Positions 45,282-55,655 of a stretch of DNA of 64,000 nt are shown piece by piece. The stretch is taken from contig CALWLS010000007.1 of NCBI GenBank assembly GCA_944381575.1, positions 48,459-112,458 of the forward strand, written 5' to 3'. The stretch's first letter is position 1. Each line of letters begins with the position of its first letter. Position numbers and translations under genes: made by a program. The stretch comes from an uncultured Lachnospiraceae bacterium. GTDB lineage: Bacteria > Bacillota > Clostridia > Lachnospirales > Lachnospiraceae. The notes below the pieces were generated by a model. That model made no database searches. It was not told the DNA's origin and saw only the letters and a list, made by a program, of their open reading frames with translations.

Positions 45282-47837
45282 TCACTGAAGATCGGGATCG
45301 CTCCCCAGAGGTGTAATTCCGTTTTCTTTGAGCATTTCATTTATTTCATAAATCGAACTCTCAGCGCAGGCCGCTAAAACACATTGATAAACGTAACCTT
45401 CGTTTTTCATAGAATTCAATTTAAAATCCGTTTTACCGAGAAACATCTCAGCCTCTGGCAAAGGCAACTTCAGACCTACGCATAATGCAAGAACTGTCTG
45501 AACTGAAGTCGGGTATTCCTCATCATTTCTCAACCGCTGTATGGTCTTTTCGCCAACAAGCGAGCGGTCTGCCAATTGCTTATTTGAGAGCTTTTTCTCT
45601 TTTTGCAACGCGACCAGTGTCTCTGCAAAAGAGCCGGTATATCTGCGTAATGCTTCAGAACGGCGCTTTGCGTTCTTGATCTGATCAAGAAGTGCCTTGT
45701 TGTGTGCATTAAGCTCGAAGGAATACTCGACCTGATTTTCAACTGGCGCTGAATTACGCATAAACTGCGTGTAATACCTCGCCCCTTGATATTTCGATTG
45801 ATAACTATATCCCTTCGAGAAGACGACGCAGCATTCATACATGTGCGAGAGCGCATATTCTGACAGCGTAGCATTCCCGGACTGATCTCTCGCTATGTAT
45901 TTCTCGTTATTGAGAACGAGATGACGATCTGCAAAAATAAACTGTCCGCTGTCAATCAGCTTCTTAAACTCACGGTCAAAGCAGTATGCCTTAAACAAAT
46001 CGGCATAGGGAATAGTGAATGTCTGATTCTTATCCAAGGCACCGGCTTCAAATGAATATCCGCGAACATACTGACCATCCACAAACGGATATGCACCCTC
46101 AGCTTTGGAATACCCCAAATCCATCAGGCGAACCTTGGCTGCCTGCCTCGACACATCGAACAGCTCCGCAAGTTCATCAATGACATTCTCATAGGCTGCA
46201 ATGCTCGCATCATCAGCCCCGCCATAAGCTACAAGAAGCTGTTCTACCTTCAAGCGCGTCGTTTTCGCAGGCATCAAGATTCTCGGAGCGACACCTTTGG
46301 CTTGCCACTCCATCCAGTCTACGGCCTTCCATTTATCTGAATCAGTTGTGTTTGCAGCTATTTGGCACTGGATAGCCCTTCCAAGATTATCGTTAGCACC
46401 TATCATTTTCATCAACACATGATAAGGCTGATGACGGTACCAGTGGAAACATTCATGAGCCAGAGTAGTGCGCTTTGTTCCTACAGATCTTTCATAGGAG
46501 ACACGCGGATCAAGATAAACGGTTCCTCGTTTGGCATTGCGAATTGTAATCTTCCGGTGCTTATCGAGAACATTCCCGTTATCAAATATGATAGTCCCAA
46601 AGTAAGTAAGATCATCTGACAGAGGAACATCTTCGATAACCTGTAGTTTCATATCGCTGGCTATTGTCTCGATTGGAACCCTCATCGGTTTATCCAGTGC
46701 TTCCGGACAATACCTTGTCAGGAACTTCTCAGCCTCGCCTTCAAACTGGTCGCGAGAGATAATAGGTACCAGCTCTCCGGACAGACGGTCATTATCAGAT
46801 TCCTCTTGCGGCTCACAATTACCAACAGACATGATCCGGAACCCGCTCATATCGATGCCAAGAGTAACCTGACAATGGATCTTAAGCCAGCGCTCATTAA
46901 AATATCCCTTGCGAGATGCGGATGGCATTTCGACATCGCATGATGCAATTACATCGAAAGCAATCACGCCATCCTCCATCTGTTCAATATGGATAACATT
47001 CTCGATTTCCATATCAATGACCGATAGTCTTTTCGTGTCACCAGAATGATCCTCTTGAATATAAGCTATGGCCGCATCCCGGATGTCGTCATAACGAGAT
47101 TGGTCGATCAGTTTCTGCAGTGGGCTTTCATCCTGCGCTTCATAGTAGTCCAGTCTGCTGTCGTTGAGTTCTTTACGAACCTCCCGCCAGTTTGGCATAT
47201 GCCTGTCCATGTGCGCGATGAATGTGGCGTCATGCTTTCTTGTAAGCAAGTGCGTCAGTTCGTGCAAAATGATATAGTCAAGGCAAACATAGGGCTTCTG
47301 AGCGAGCTGCAGATTAAACCATAACTTCTTTTTATCCGTGCTGCAGGCACCCCATTTTGTGAGCATATATTTTGTTTGCCAAGAATCGCATTTAAGTCCT
47401 ATCTGTGCTTCCCACTTGGGCAGGCGTTTTTTTATTTCTTCTTTCAGAATCTTTCGATATTCCTCTTTGACATAGGCATCCCGCTGCTTTACCGTGCTTT
47501 TGGCACTCATGGAAAGGACAATATTCTGGTTCTGAATCTCGAAGCTGTTCTTCTGATTGTCCGGCTTAAAGACAAGGAAGTACTGCTTTCCCCAGATATA
47601 CATCGTCTCACCGGAAACATACTGCCGCTTCGATGCCCTTGGCTGATCCTGAAACTGCGCAATAGCCCTCTTGATAAAGCTCATCTGAGTTCTGGCATAA
47701 GCCTCTATAGCTTTATCGTCTACGAATAAAGGCGCAGAAATTACCACATGTCCATCCGGTGGCTTTACCTGAAGGTGCATATTCTTTATATTCTTTTTTT
47801 GCACATCAATCGGAATTCCGGAAATGACAATGCGCAT
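45282..47837 (-). CDS. Dual-zincin protein: YgjP-like metallopeptidase + ImmA/IrrE-like peptidase + XRE helix-turn-helix
   Basis: An 851-residue protein with three recognisable modules. Residues about 1-235 are a YgjP/DUF45 (M48-like) zincin with H192-E-L-T-H196 and a further His at 202. Residues about 355-600 resemble ImmA/IrrE peptidases, with a second zinc motif H461-E-C-F-H465 in TTLAHECFHWYRH. Residues about 735-800 are an XRE-type helix-turn-helix (SNKQLADRSLVGEKTIQRLRND). YgjP-like genes commonly sit in type I R-M loci, while ImmA cleaves a phage repressor in other systems. A fusion of both with a DNA-binding domain is unusual. The start overlaps the hsdR stop by one base (TAATG) with AGGAGG upstream, so it is translationally coupled. 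Confidence 0.82.
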   Translation of the reverse strand: MRIVISGIPIDVQKKNIKNMHLQVKPPDGHVVISAPLFVDDKAIEAYARTQMSFIKRAIAQFQDQPRASKRQYVSGETMYIWGKQYFLVFKPDNQKNSFEIQNQNIVLSMSAKSTVKQRDAYVKEEYRKILKEEIKKRLPKWEAQIGLKCDSWQTKYMLTKWGACSTDKKKLWFNLQLAQKPYVCLDYIILHELTHLLTRKHDATFIAHMDRHMPNWREVRKELNDSRLDYYEAQDESPLQKLIDQSRYDDIRDAAIAYIQEDHSGDTKRLSVIDMEIENVIHIEQMEDGVIAFDVIASCDVEMPSASRKGYFNERWLKIHCQVTLGIDMSGFRIMSVGNCEPQEESDNDRLSGELVPIISRDQFEGEAEKFLTRYCPEALDKPMRVPIETIASDMKLQVIEDVPLSDDLTYFGTIIFDNGNVLDKHRKITIRNAKRGTVYLDPRVSYERSVGTKRTTLAHECFHWYRHQPYHVLMKMIGANDNLGRAIQCQIAANTTDSDKWKAVDWMEWQAKGVAPRILMPAKTTRLKVEQLLVAYGGADDASIAAYENVIDELAELFDVSRQAAKVRLMDLGYSKAEGAYPFVDGQYVRGYSFEAGALDKNQTFTIPYADLFKAYCFDREFKKLIDSGQFIFADRHLVLNNEKYIARDQSGNATLSEYALSHMYECCVVFSKGYSYQSKYQGARYYTQFMRNSAPVENQVEYSFELNAHNKALLDQIKNAKRRSEALRRYTGSFAETLVALQKEKKLSNKQLADRSLVGEKTIQRLRNDEEYPTSVQTVLALCVGLKLPLPEAEMFLGKTDFKLNSMKNEGYVYQCVLAACAESSIYEINEMLKENGITPLGSDPDLQ

Positions 47838-50800
47838 TAATATTCCTCCTGCTTCTCAATGATCTTATAAATCCGTTCCACCTCGGAGTCATCACCTAGA
47901 ATCTCAAAGAGAGCCTTTTTTATTCTCCTGACAACCACCTGATTATCCCTGAAACCAGACAGTGCTTGCTTTTTCACGGCCTTGTGAATTCGAAGAGCAA
48001 GTTTCTCGTCCTCGCCGGTATTGTCATAAATGGCCATGAGCGCCTTGCTCTTACGGATGCTTTCCGGATATTTATCGTTATCCTCCGGGCAATCAACATC
48101 CTTGGCCAGCTTTATATATTTCTCAAGCATCTCGGCGTAGTCAAGAACTCCCTGCTTACGTTCTTCGATGAGCTTATCAAGGATTTCGGACATCTTTGCG
48201 TAGTAGCGCGGATTGACGGTGACTTTTTCAATAACCTTCTTACGGATGTTATTCTCGATGGCCTCTGCCGCACCTTCTTTGTGGCCACTATCACCTTCAC
48301 CGGTAAGCGTTTCACCTTGCTTCGCTACGAAATCCAATAGGGTAAGATCATCAAAATCGCCAATCTTCTCAGCATCAGCTGCCGTGATATAGTTATCTAT
48401 CATCTTTCTCATATCAGGCTCATAGGCCTTCAAATCGAGAAAGTCACCACTAGCCGTGCCGATAGTTTTCTTCAACTCAATGTAGAAAGTGACCTTCTTG
48501 TCATATTCATTCAGTTTGCCAGATGAGATGTCATCAACCAGATATGGTTTTGCTTCCGCGAAGGCTCTGACAAGACTGCTCACCAGACGATAGAGTTTTT
48601 CTCTCAGGCGTGCATAAATCTCATCGCTCTCCTCCGACTGACCGGAAACACCACAGAAATAATGGATGTACTGGATCTCCCCTCGAGGTTCCTCGACGCC
48701 TTCGCAGAGTTCTTCGACAGCATCATACACTTCCTCAAAATAAGATACCGTGGCATCATGACGATCCTTGACAAGCCCCTTTACATCCTCCGGATCATAT
48801 CCCTCAAAAGCTCCAGAAGTGTAGTCCTTCATTGCTGTTTGGAGCTGACCAAACAACTGCTTGTAATCCACAATATAGCCGAAGTCCTTGCTATCATCGT
48901 CAAGACGGTTGACGCGGCAAATCGCCTGAAACAGGCCGTGATCCTGCATCCTCTTGTCGATGTAAAGATAAGTACAAGGAGGTGCATCAAATCCGGTGAG
49001 TAACTTGTCCACGACGATAAGGAGCTTCATATTTGCAGGCTCCTCTACAAACTTGCGCTTTGCTTCCTTTTCAAATTCCTCCACCTTGGCCTGAACCGAT
49101 CCCGCATTCGGAAGATCAGATGGATCGAGTCCCAGCATCTTCAGATACGTCTCGTATTTAAGGAAGGTTTCGGTATCATCCTCATCGCTGACAGTGTCAG
49201 TGCGCAGTTCACCCTTGTTAGGAGTATAAGAAGATATAATGGCACACTTCTTAAATCCCATCTGCTGGAAAATTTCATAGTACTTACAAGCCGTAGGAAT
49301 ACCATCGGCTACAAGAATCGCATTGCCATTTCCATCCATCAGACGAGGTTTCATATTAAAATCCTGAATGATGTCCCATGCCACTTTTTCCAGACGAGAG
49401 CGGGAGCTGTATACCTTCTGCATTGTGCCCCATTTCTCTTTCAATTTCGCCTTTGCGCGAGAGGAAAGACCTCTGGTCTTTACGTCGAACCACTGGTCAA
49501 CCCGATCCTGTGAAGACAAATCCTGTGGAACATCGCGATACTCATAACGAAGATCCAGCACGACACCATCGGCAACGCCTTCGTTATATTTATAAGCATG
49601 GATGTATGTACCGAAAACTTCGATACTGATCTTTTTATCCTTTTTCAGCAACGGAGTACCCGTAAAACCGATAAATACAGCATTCGGCATGATAGTCTTC
49701 ATCGCCATATGGAGCTTGCCGGACTGCGTTCTGTGGCATTCATCTACAAATACCACAAGATTTCCCTTTGCCTCGAAACCAACAGGGAGGGAGGCTTTCA
49801 GTTCTTCAATATACTTATCGTAGTCATTCTCTGTCGCTTATCCTCCACGACGGCCAAACTTATGCACCAGAGAGCAGATCAGCGAATCATCATATACATT
49901 CAGTCGATTAAGCAAGTCCTTACCACTCTTGGTTCGAACGATATTCTCATCCACTCCAGTAAATGTTTTTTCTATCTGCTCATCAAGTTCGTCTCGATCT
50001 GTCACGATAAGAACACGGGCATTAAGCTCCGCCCAATGCGTCAGAATCCACTTTGCAAGCCATACCATTGTCAGCGTTTTGCCGGAACCCTGTGTATGCC
50101 AAAGAATACCGCCCAATGGTTTATTCGGATCCCTGTTCGGATTGTGAAGCTCCGTTCTCAGATTATTAAGCCTCTGCTGAGTACGCTTGATACCAAAATA
50201 CTGATTGTAGCGGCACACCTTTTTAATGCCTTTATCAAAAACGACAAAATTCATGATAAGGTCGATAAAACGTTCCTTATCAAACATGGCGTATATCTGC
50301 TGCAGGAGTTTATTCTCGATGCCTTCGCAGGTTTTACTGATACGGACATCTACCGGATCACGCTCCTCCTCATGTTCTTTGAAGCCGTCATCCTTCCATT
50401 CCATATAAAACTTCTCTCCGGTCAGAAGTGTGCCGTAGCGCAGACCTTCCGACTCGTTTCCGGCCATACAGAACTGCATTGTAGTAAAGAAGCCTCGAAT
50501 AAAGGCGTCCTTCTGGTTCGTGAGATTCTGGCGGATACCTTCGGACACGGAGATGCTGCTTCGCTTTAATTCGATAACGGCCACAGCAATACCGTTTAAA
50601 TAGATGACAAGATCTGGCCTCTTTTCCTGCTGCTCAACAACAGTTACTTCCTCAGCAATTGCAAAGTCATTATTCAGCGGGTTGGCCTCGTCGATAAGTT
50701 CAACTGTCACCGGAGGCTTCTCCGGGCCCTCACTGACCGGAATACCGTACTTCAACCGCGAATACACCGTCTTATTGGCATCATAGACCCCACGAGAAAG

Positions 50801-51016
50801 ATTTCCTGCTTCCTGTTGAAGCCGGGTAACGGCAGCATCAATCAGTTTGCCTGCATAACCCTTCAGTCGAAGATACTGACGCAGACGATCTTCCTTGATG
50901 TTCTTATTCTGATAATCCGACAGGTTACCGAGATACTGGTAGCCCAAGATTTCTGGATCTTTAAAGAACCGGATTACTCTTTCCTGTGTTTTAATTTCGG
51001 CATCACCAATACTCAT
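47837..51016 (-). pseudogene. hsdR: Type I restriction subunit HsdR interrupted by an in-frame TAA
   Basis: The frame is continuous for 1060 codons, except for one TAA at 49838-49840 (codon 393). There is no frameshift: the 27 codons after the stop keep the HsdR frame and lead into VVFVDECHRTQ. The upstream part (49838-51016) has the nuclease core RPDLVIYL..VIELK (D135, E149, K151) and Walker A TQGSGKT (308-314). The downstream part (47837-49756, GTG start possible) has the DECH box and the remaining motor motifs plus the C-terminal domain. The sequence context (GGA-TAA-GCG) suits a GAA-to-TAA change. Restriction is probably lost unless readthrough occurs; hsdM and hsdS remain intact. hsdS ends 16 bases upstream. 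Confidence 0.88.
49838..49840 (-). other. Premature in-frame stop codon in hsdR
   Basis: TTA on the plus strand is TAA in the hsdR frame, located between the Walker A and DECH motor motifs. Everything before and after aligns in one frame. Confidence 0.9.
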
Positions 51017-51031
51017 CTGGCAGGCACCTCC

Positions 51032-52309
51032 TTACACTAATCTGACCTTGCCGGTCAGCAATTCTTCCATCATACCTTGCTTTATTTTCTGATATTTCGA
51101 TAGTTTTTCTTCGAGTTTATGGATATCTGAATCCATATCAAAAAGGATATCAGCAATAACTTCCTGTTCCTCCATGGTAGGAGGAACGTACAAATCAAAC
51201 TTCACAAGATCTTTCTGATATAAGTGATTAATCGTTGATCCCGCCGACAACTGCTGAAGGAAGTCCTTAAATACTGAAGATTCCAACACATAAAACATGA
51301 AGTGTGCTGTATATGCATCAGTTATAGGCTTCACAACAAATACACCGCTGTTTAATGTTGCTGGCCTACTTAAATCTGTAATATACGCAACTTTACCTAT
51401 AGTGCCATCTTTTGTAAGAAGAAGATCTCCATTTGAAACCTGAATGTTTGGATCTTGCGCATATCTGTCATAATTCACGTAATGACAACCATTCCAATTG
51501 ATACGTCCATCTTTAAAGTCCGTTCCTGTAATCAAATAGGAATAACCTTCATCCAAATATTCAGCTGTAGTTAATCCCTGCCAGCCTATACGCGCTTTAA
51601 GCCTTGAGTTTTTCGCCAGATTAATCTTTATCCAATCTCCTGAAAAACCCTCCAGTCGTTTCTTTCCAGTTACAAGCATTTGCATTGTTCCCTGACGGAT
51701 ATCCTTTTTCTTCCGGATGAGCTTCTGCAGGTTGGTGATGAGAGCATCTACATCAGAAAGAGCATCAACAATCCTTTTTTGCTCAGATGCTTTAGGAACA
51801 ATTATTACTGTGTCTCCTAATGACCCTTTTGAAACCGATGAAACCTTCGTTCCGTGAATATACGGCAAGAGTTGATCATGGTACAGATGCGAGTTCATAT
51901 AATAGCCCAGCCACTTAGGTACAAACTCGCCGGACTTCACTCTGCACGGGATTGTATGCAACCCAGCCATTACCGGTTTATCAGAAGCATTCATTACTTC
52001 AGTGACCTTACCGACAGTCTCATCTTCGGCTGTATCTGCCATTACAACATCTCCATCTTGGAGAGGCTGCGCTGAACCCGATATCCGAACTTCATCATTT
52101 ATGTATGGGACATCCTCTCTGGTGCAATCAAGTACCTCCGGGAAGAGAATTAAGACATCACCGTAATGTATATTCCTGAATTGACCGCTGGCATAATTGA
52201 GCTCGGCACGGGAATATGTGTTGTTGTTCAGTATCCGGAAAGTATCTGAGAAGCTCTGAACGTTCCACTCTTCGGGTATCGTCCCTATTTCCGTCTTTTT
52301 TATTCCCAT
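51032..52309 (-). CDS. hsdS: Type I restriction-modification specificity subunit
   Basis: A 425-residue subunit that directs the methylase and nuclease to a two-part DNA site. Two target-recognition domains are seen: the first starts IGTIPEEWNV, the second near residue 225 with RLEGFSGDW. Each is followed by a conserved helix (ALITNLQKLIRKKKDIRQGTMQMLVTG and KLSKYQKIKQGMMEELLTG), the usual internal repeat of HsdS. Its start overlaps the hsdM stop by ten bases, so translation is coupled. No inverted duplicate hsdS or recombinase is adjacent, so no sign of specificity shuffling. Confidence 0.93.
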   Translation of the reverse strand: MGIKKTEIGTIPEEWNVQSFSDTFRILNNNTYSRAELNYASGQFRNIHYGDVLILFPEVLDCTREDVPYINDEVRISGSAQPLQDGDVVMADTAEDETVGKVTEVMNASDKPVMAGLHTIPCRVKSGEFVPKWLGYYMNSHLYHDQLLPYIHGTKVSSVSKGSLGDTVIIVPKASEQKRIVDALSDVDALITNLQKLIRKKKDIRQGTMQMLVTGKKRLEGFSGDWIKINLAKNSRLKARIGWQGLTTAEYLDEGYSYLITGTDFKDGRINWNGCHYVNYDRYAQDPNIQVSNGDLLLTKDGTIGKVAYITDLSRPATLNSGVFVVKPITDAYTAHFMFYVLESSVFKDFLQQLSAGSTINHLYQKDLVKFDLYVPPTMEEQEVIADILFDMDSDIHKLEEKLSKYQKIKQGMMEELLTGKVRLV

Positions 52310-54981
52310 TTGAACCCCATCCTTTCCAGATGAGACTTTACCTTTGCCTCATACTCTGTTGTATCAGACTCAAGCTGCGGAAGTGTGTTCTCGTAACGCT
52401 CTGCCAGCTCAATGATCCTGTTTGTCAGATGGTGGGAAATAGCAGCGTACAAATCGCTAATGCCAGAGAAGATGCTATCAAACCACTTTTTGTTTACGAG
52501 CAGATCGAGAATCTCATCGTCTGTAAGGCTGTCATATCTTGCTCGGCACTTTTCATCCAGAGCCTTGTTCAGATCCTTGACAACCTTGTTGTAATCTGAA
52601 ATCTTGCCACACAGCTGCAACGCAGCTTTCAGCTGGTTTACATCATCTTGCAGACTTTCCGGCACACTCTCCTCGGTACGAATAATGTGTAGGCGGTATT
52701 CGATAGAGCTCTTTGTGATTTTTCCCTTTTCATTAACTGCATTCTTGCACAACGGATGTCCCACAAGATATGCTTCCAGCCTCTTCTTCGTATTTACAAG
52801 ATGAAGATCCATGAGGATTACTTCCAGTTCTATGGTTTCTTTTGTTTCAATCGTGCTTGTCAATTCAACTATCTTTGCCTCTATATCCTTCGCTTTAACC
52901 TTTCCGTTTTCTGTCACGTCAGCAAGAGCAGATTCTTCGTCTGCATTTTCAATTAAATCAGAAAGCTTGGATTCAGTCTCCGCGACAATATTCTCCGCTT
53001 CTTCAATGGCGTTCTTTTCATCACGGAAAAAGGCATCAATCACTATAGATTTTGGAATCAGACGACCTTCCCAGCCGGTTACCTTCATCTCGCCTTTATT
53101 CTTACCCTGTGTAATTTCTTCTTCAATATTGTCCGTAGCTCTGGCATTGGCATAGCCATCCGTTTCGCTTATAATAAGCGACACATCATCGTTCATGACC
53201 TCATTCCAATAAGCCAACAGCACTTGATACACATCGTATTTATCGATCAATGTCAGGTGTTCAAATTCTGCAAGGATATCCTCTGCAAGGCTTGCAATCA
53301 GCTCTCTTGCAGACACATCTTCATCGAGGACAGAAAGAATCGGATATTCCTTTGCCTTCCATACTGCAAAAGCCTCGTCGAGTTTCTCACCATAATCCGA
53401 AAACTCGGCGTTTTTATATATTGTCTGACGGATATTCTCATGCTCTACATTCAGGCTGTAATACTTCTCGCTAATCGCCGTCAGCAACTCAGCCTTCAGC
53501 GAAGGGAACACATCCCAATACTTAGCCAGACTATCAATATCAACTGCCGGAATGCCACCATGAATATGCGCATAGATATCCTGAATATCCTCCGGATCTG
53601 TGGAGTCAATATAGCGGGTGATATTCAGGTTATATCCGTTCTTTTTTTCAATTTCATCGTTTGGTACGAAACGAGCATACTTGGGATCGGTTGTTATCTG
53701 TTCATTGAATGTCGTGATAATCCTGTAAATATCACGTTCACGCAGGCGATTTTTATTACCGTCCTTTACGTACCCTCGACTGGCATCAATCATAAAGATG
53801 CCCTGTCGATTTGCCGCACCCTCTTTATCAATAACAAGAACACATGCAGCAATACCGGTACCATAAAACAGGTTTGCAGGAAGGCTGATGATGCCCTTGA
53901 TCCAATGCTTTTTAATAATAGCTTCCCTGATGGTAGCTTCCGCGTTACCACGGAATAAAACACCATGAGGAAGAATAACCGCAGCTTTGCCGTTCGACTT
54001 CAGTGCTTTAAGAATGTGCATGAGCCAAGCATAGTCGCCGTTCTTTTCAGGAGGCGTGTCTCCATAGCCCTCGAAGCGACCATACTCTTTACCAGCAATA
54101 CCATCGCGCCAGTTTTTCATAGAAAATGGAGGATTAGCTACTATGTAATCGAAACGTTCAAGTATGGAATTATCGGATTTGTCAAGATACTGCGGATTTG
54201 AGAAGGTGTTACCGCTCTTTATGGTAATCTCGGCTTTACGGTGCAGGACGGCATTCATCTTTGCCAGACCGGCTGTGGTGCTTTCCTTTTCTTGACCATA
54301 TCCCATAATTGGAATCGGGGCCGTATCGATAGCTCGAATTAACAAGCTGCCACTTCCACAGGCCGGATCGCATACCGTGGCACTGGTATCCGTGCAGCGA
54401 CTGATACCTACCACATTGGCAAGAATTCTGGAAACCTCTGCAGGCGTATAGAATTGTCCCTTGCTCTTCCCGCTCTCTGTTGCGAATTTGCGCATTAGAT
54501 ACTCGTAGGCATCGCCGATGATGTCATCACCCTCTGCCTTGTTCCGGGAGAAATCGAGTTCCGGACGTTGAAAAATGGAAATGAGATCGGTCAACTTATC
54601 AACCATTTCCTTACCGCTGCCCAGTTTCTTCTCATCATTGAAATGAGCAATATCAATAACGCCCTTCAGGTCGGTATTCTCGTCAGCAAGACGGGCAATG
54701 ATCTTGTCCATGCCCTCGCCGATGTTCTTCTGTCCTTTAAGTGCAATAAAATCATCAAAGGAACAGCCTGTCCGCTTTTCCGGATCGGGCTCTTTATCAT
54801 GCGCCTTATCAAAGACCTTAATGTCTTCATATGCTCCTTTATTCTTAAATTTATCAGTTACATACTTCATGAACAAAAGCGTCAGGATATAGTCCTTATA
54901 TTCTGAGGAATCCATTCCTCCGCGAAGTTTGTCACAGCTCGCCCACAGCGATGCATATAATTGTGTTTTCTTAACGGCCAT
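52300..54981 (-). CDS. hsdM: Type I DNA methyltransferase subunit, long form
   Basis: An 893-residue N6-adenine methyltransferase subunit. The N-terminal HsdM helical domain (LYASLWASCDKLRGGMD) is followed by the SAM motif ACGSGSLLIRA near residue 207 and the catalytic NPPF in IVANPPFSM near 282. A large C-terminal extension (about 540-893) is charged and coiled-coil-rich, which makes it longer than the usual 500-600 residues. With HsdS it methylates the host DNA. It starts 37 bases after a small helix-turn-helix gene, with AGGAG upstream. No defect was seen, so methylation should still occur although hsdR is broken. Confidence 0.93.
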   Translation of the reverse strand: MAVKKTQLYASLWASCDKLRGGMDSSEYKDYILTLLFMKYVTDKFKNKGAYEDIKVFDKAHDKEPDPEKRTGCSFDDFIALKGQKNIGEGMDKIIARLADENTDLKGVIDIAHFNDEKKLGSGKEMVDKLTDLISIFQRPELDFSRNKAEGDDIIGDAYEYLMRKFATESGKSKGQFYTPAEVSRILANVVGISRCTDTSATVCDPACGSGSLLIRAIDTAPIPIMGYGQEKESTTAGLAKMNAVLHRKAEITIKSGNTFSNPQYLDKSDNSILERFDYIVANPPFSMKNWRDGIAGKEYGRFEGYGDTPPEKNGDYAWLMHILKALKSNGKAAVILPHGVLFRGNAEATIREAIIKKHWIKGIISLPANLFYGTGIAACVLVIDKEGAANRQGIFMIDASRGYVKDGNKNRLRERDIYRIITTFNEQITTDPKYARFVPNDEIEKKNGYNLNITRYIDSTDPEDIQDIYAHIHGGIPAVDIDSLAKYWDVFPSLKAELLTAISEKYYSLNVEHENIRQTIYKNAEFSDYGEKLDEAFAVWKAKEYPILSVLDEDVSARELIASLAEDILAEFEHLTLIDKYDVYQVLLAYWNEVMNDDVSLIISETDGYANARATDNIEEEITQGKNKGEMKVTGWEGRLIPKSIVIDAFFRDEKNAIEEAENIVAETESKLSDLIENADEESALADVTENGKVKAKDIEAKIVELTSTIETKETIELEVILMDLHLVNTKKRLEAYLVGHPLCKNAVNEKGKITKSSIEYRLHIIRTEESVPESLQDDVNQLKAALQLCGKISDYNKVVKDLNKALDEKCRARYDSLTDDEILDLLVNKKWFDSIFSGISDLYAAISHHLTNRIIELAERYENTLPQLESDTTEYEAKVKSHLERMGFKWE

Positions 54982-55017
54982 CTTTGTCTGCTCCTTGTCT
55001 AATGATTTTCCCTTAAA

Positions 55018-55212
55018 TCAGTCAGCGCTCTTACCGCTCTTAACCCATTCATCGAGTTCGGAAATTTTAAACTTCCACTGTTTTCCGATTTTTTGAGCAG
55101 GCAAACCTTCTTTACCATTTCTGATCCAGCTGCGAAGAGTAACTGTTTTGATTCCTAAATATTCCGCAGCTTCATCTATACTTATCCATTTGTCATTCAT
55201 GATTTCTTCCAT
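55018..55212 (-). CDS. Small helix-turn-helix protein (excisionase/MerR-like)
   Basis: A 64-residue protein of the HTH_17 type: ISIDEAAEYLGIKTVTLRSWI forms the helix-turn-helix and KIGKQWKFKISELDEWVKSG the wing. Such proteins are called excisionase-like but often head type I R-M operons as regulators. Here it is the first gene of the hsdM-hsdS-hsdR run. AGGTG precedes the first ATG; a second ATG four codons later is possible. An AT-rich region with TATACT (minus strand, 55257-55262) lies upstream and may be the promoter -10 box. Confidence 0.8.
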   Translation of the reverse strand: MEEIMNDKWISIDEAAEYLGIKTVTLRSWIRNGKEGLPAQKIGKQWKFKISELDEWVKSGKSAD

Positions 55213-55342
55213 GCTCTCACCTCGTGATTTGAATCTGAATACAGTTCAACTATTTTAGTATACAGCATAAATGTAGATTTTTTAAGAGTTTGCTGTTATT
55301 TGCTAATATTATTTTTTATTTGTGCGTTCTCAAATTTTTTCG

Positions 55343-55371
55343 CCGGACACGACTATGTCCGGTTCTTTTTT
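55343..55371 (+). terminator. Intrinsic terminator in the leader of the phage-like module
   Basis: CCGGACA (55343-55349) and TGTCCGG (55356-55362) form a 7-bp stem with a 6-base loop, followed by TTCTTTTTT. No plus-strand gene ends upstream, so it would act inside a leader, as an attenuator or to block read-through. Confidence 0.6.
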
Positions 55372-55488
55372 GCCTATTTTTCAAGACATATCCCATCTTA
55401 ACCCACCTATTTTTACCTGTTAGCACCGCAAAAACGAACACACCTGTGTCCGAGGTTTCAAGCTCTAAAAATAGCATACTTGCCTTAG

Positions 55489-55655
55489 CACGTGGAAGCC
55501 ATCTGCGCAGGGTGTTTCCGGTTCCACGTGACTACTGATGACAATCAAATACTGTGCCGATCACCGGAAGTGAGGTGCAGCCGAAATGGAGTAATCCTTC
55601 GGTATGCCCTCACGCCTGTGGTCTGGTTTTGCATGTCTGGAGCTCTCCATTTCGG
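55489..55655 (+). ncRNA. Structured leader with alternative hairpins before the sigma-like gene
   Basis: Hairpin one is CACGTGGAA (55489-55497) / TTCCACGTG (55522-55530). A second perfect 11-bp stem is CCGAAATGGAG (55581-55591) / CTCCATTTCGG (55645-55655). A competing fold pairs GTGAGG (55570-55575) with CCTCAC (55608-55613) and CCGAA (55581-55585) with TTCGG (55598-55602), so CCGAA can join only one of the two. The structures end 25 bases before the start codon at 55681. This looks like a regulatory RNA leader; I do not recognise a named family. Confidence 0.5.

Noticed and set aside
49598-50569. A 323-codon plus-strand open frame across the hsdR stop
   Set aside because: Antisense to conserved HsdR motifs on both sides of the stop; composition is unlike a real protein.
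49756-51016. A frameshift in hsdR
   Set aside because: The two parts are in the same frame (49837 to 49756 is exactly 27 codons), so the defect is a nonsense codon and not a frameshift.
53224-53958. A 244-codon plus-strand open frame within hsdM
   Set aside because: Antisense shadow of the methylase gene with Cys/Ile-rich composition and no recognisable domain.
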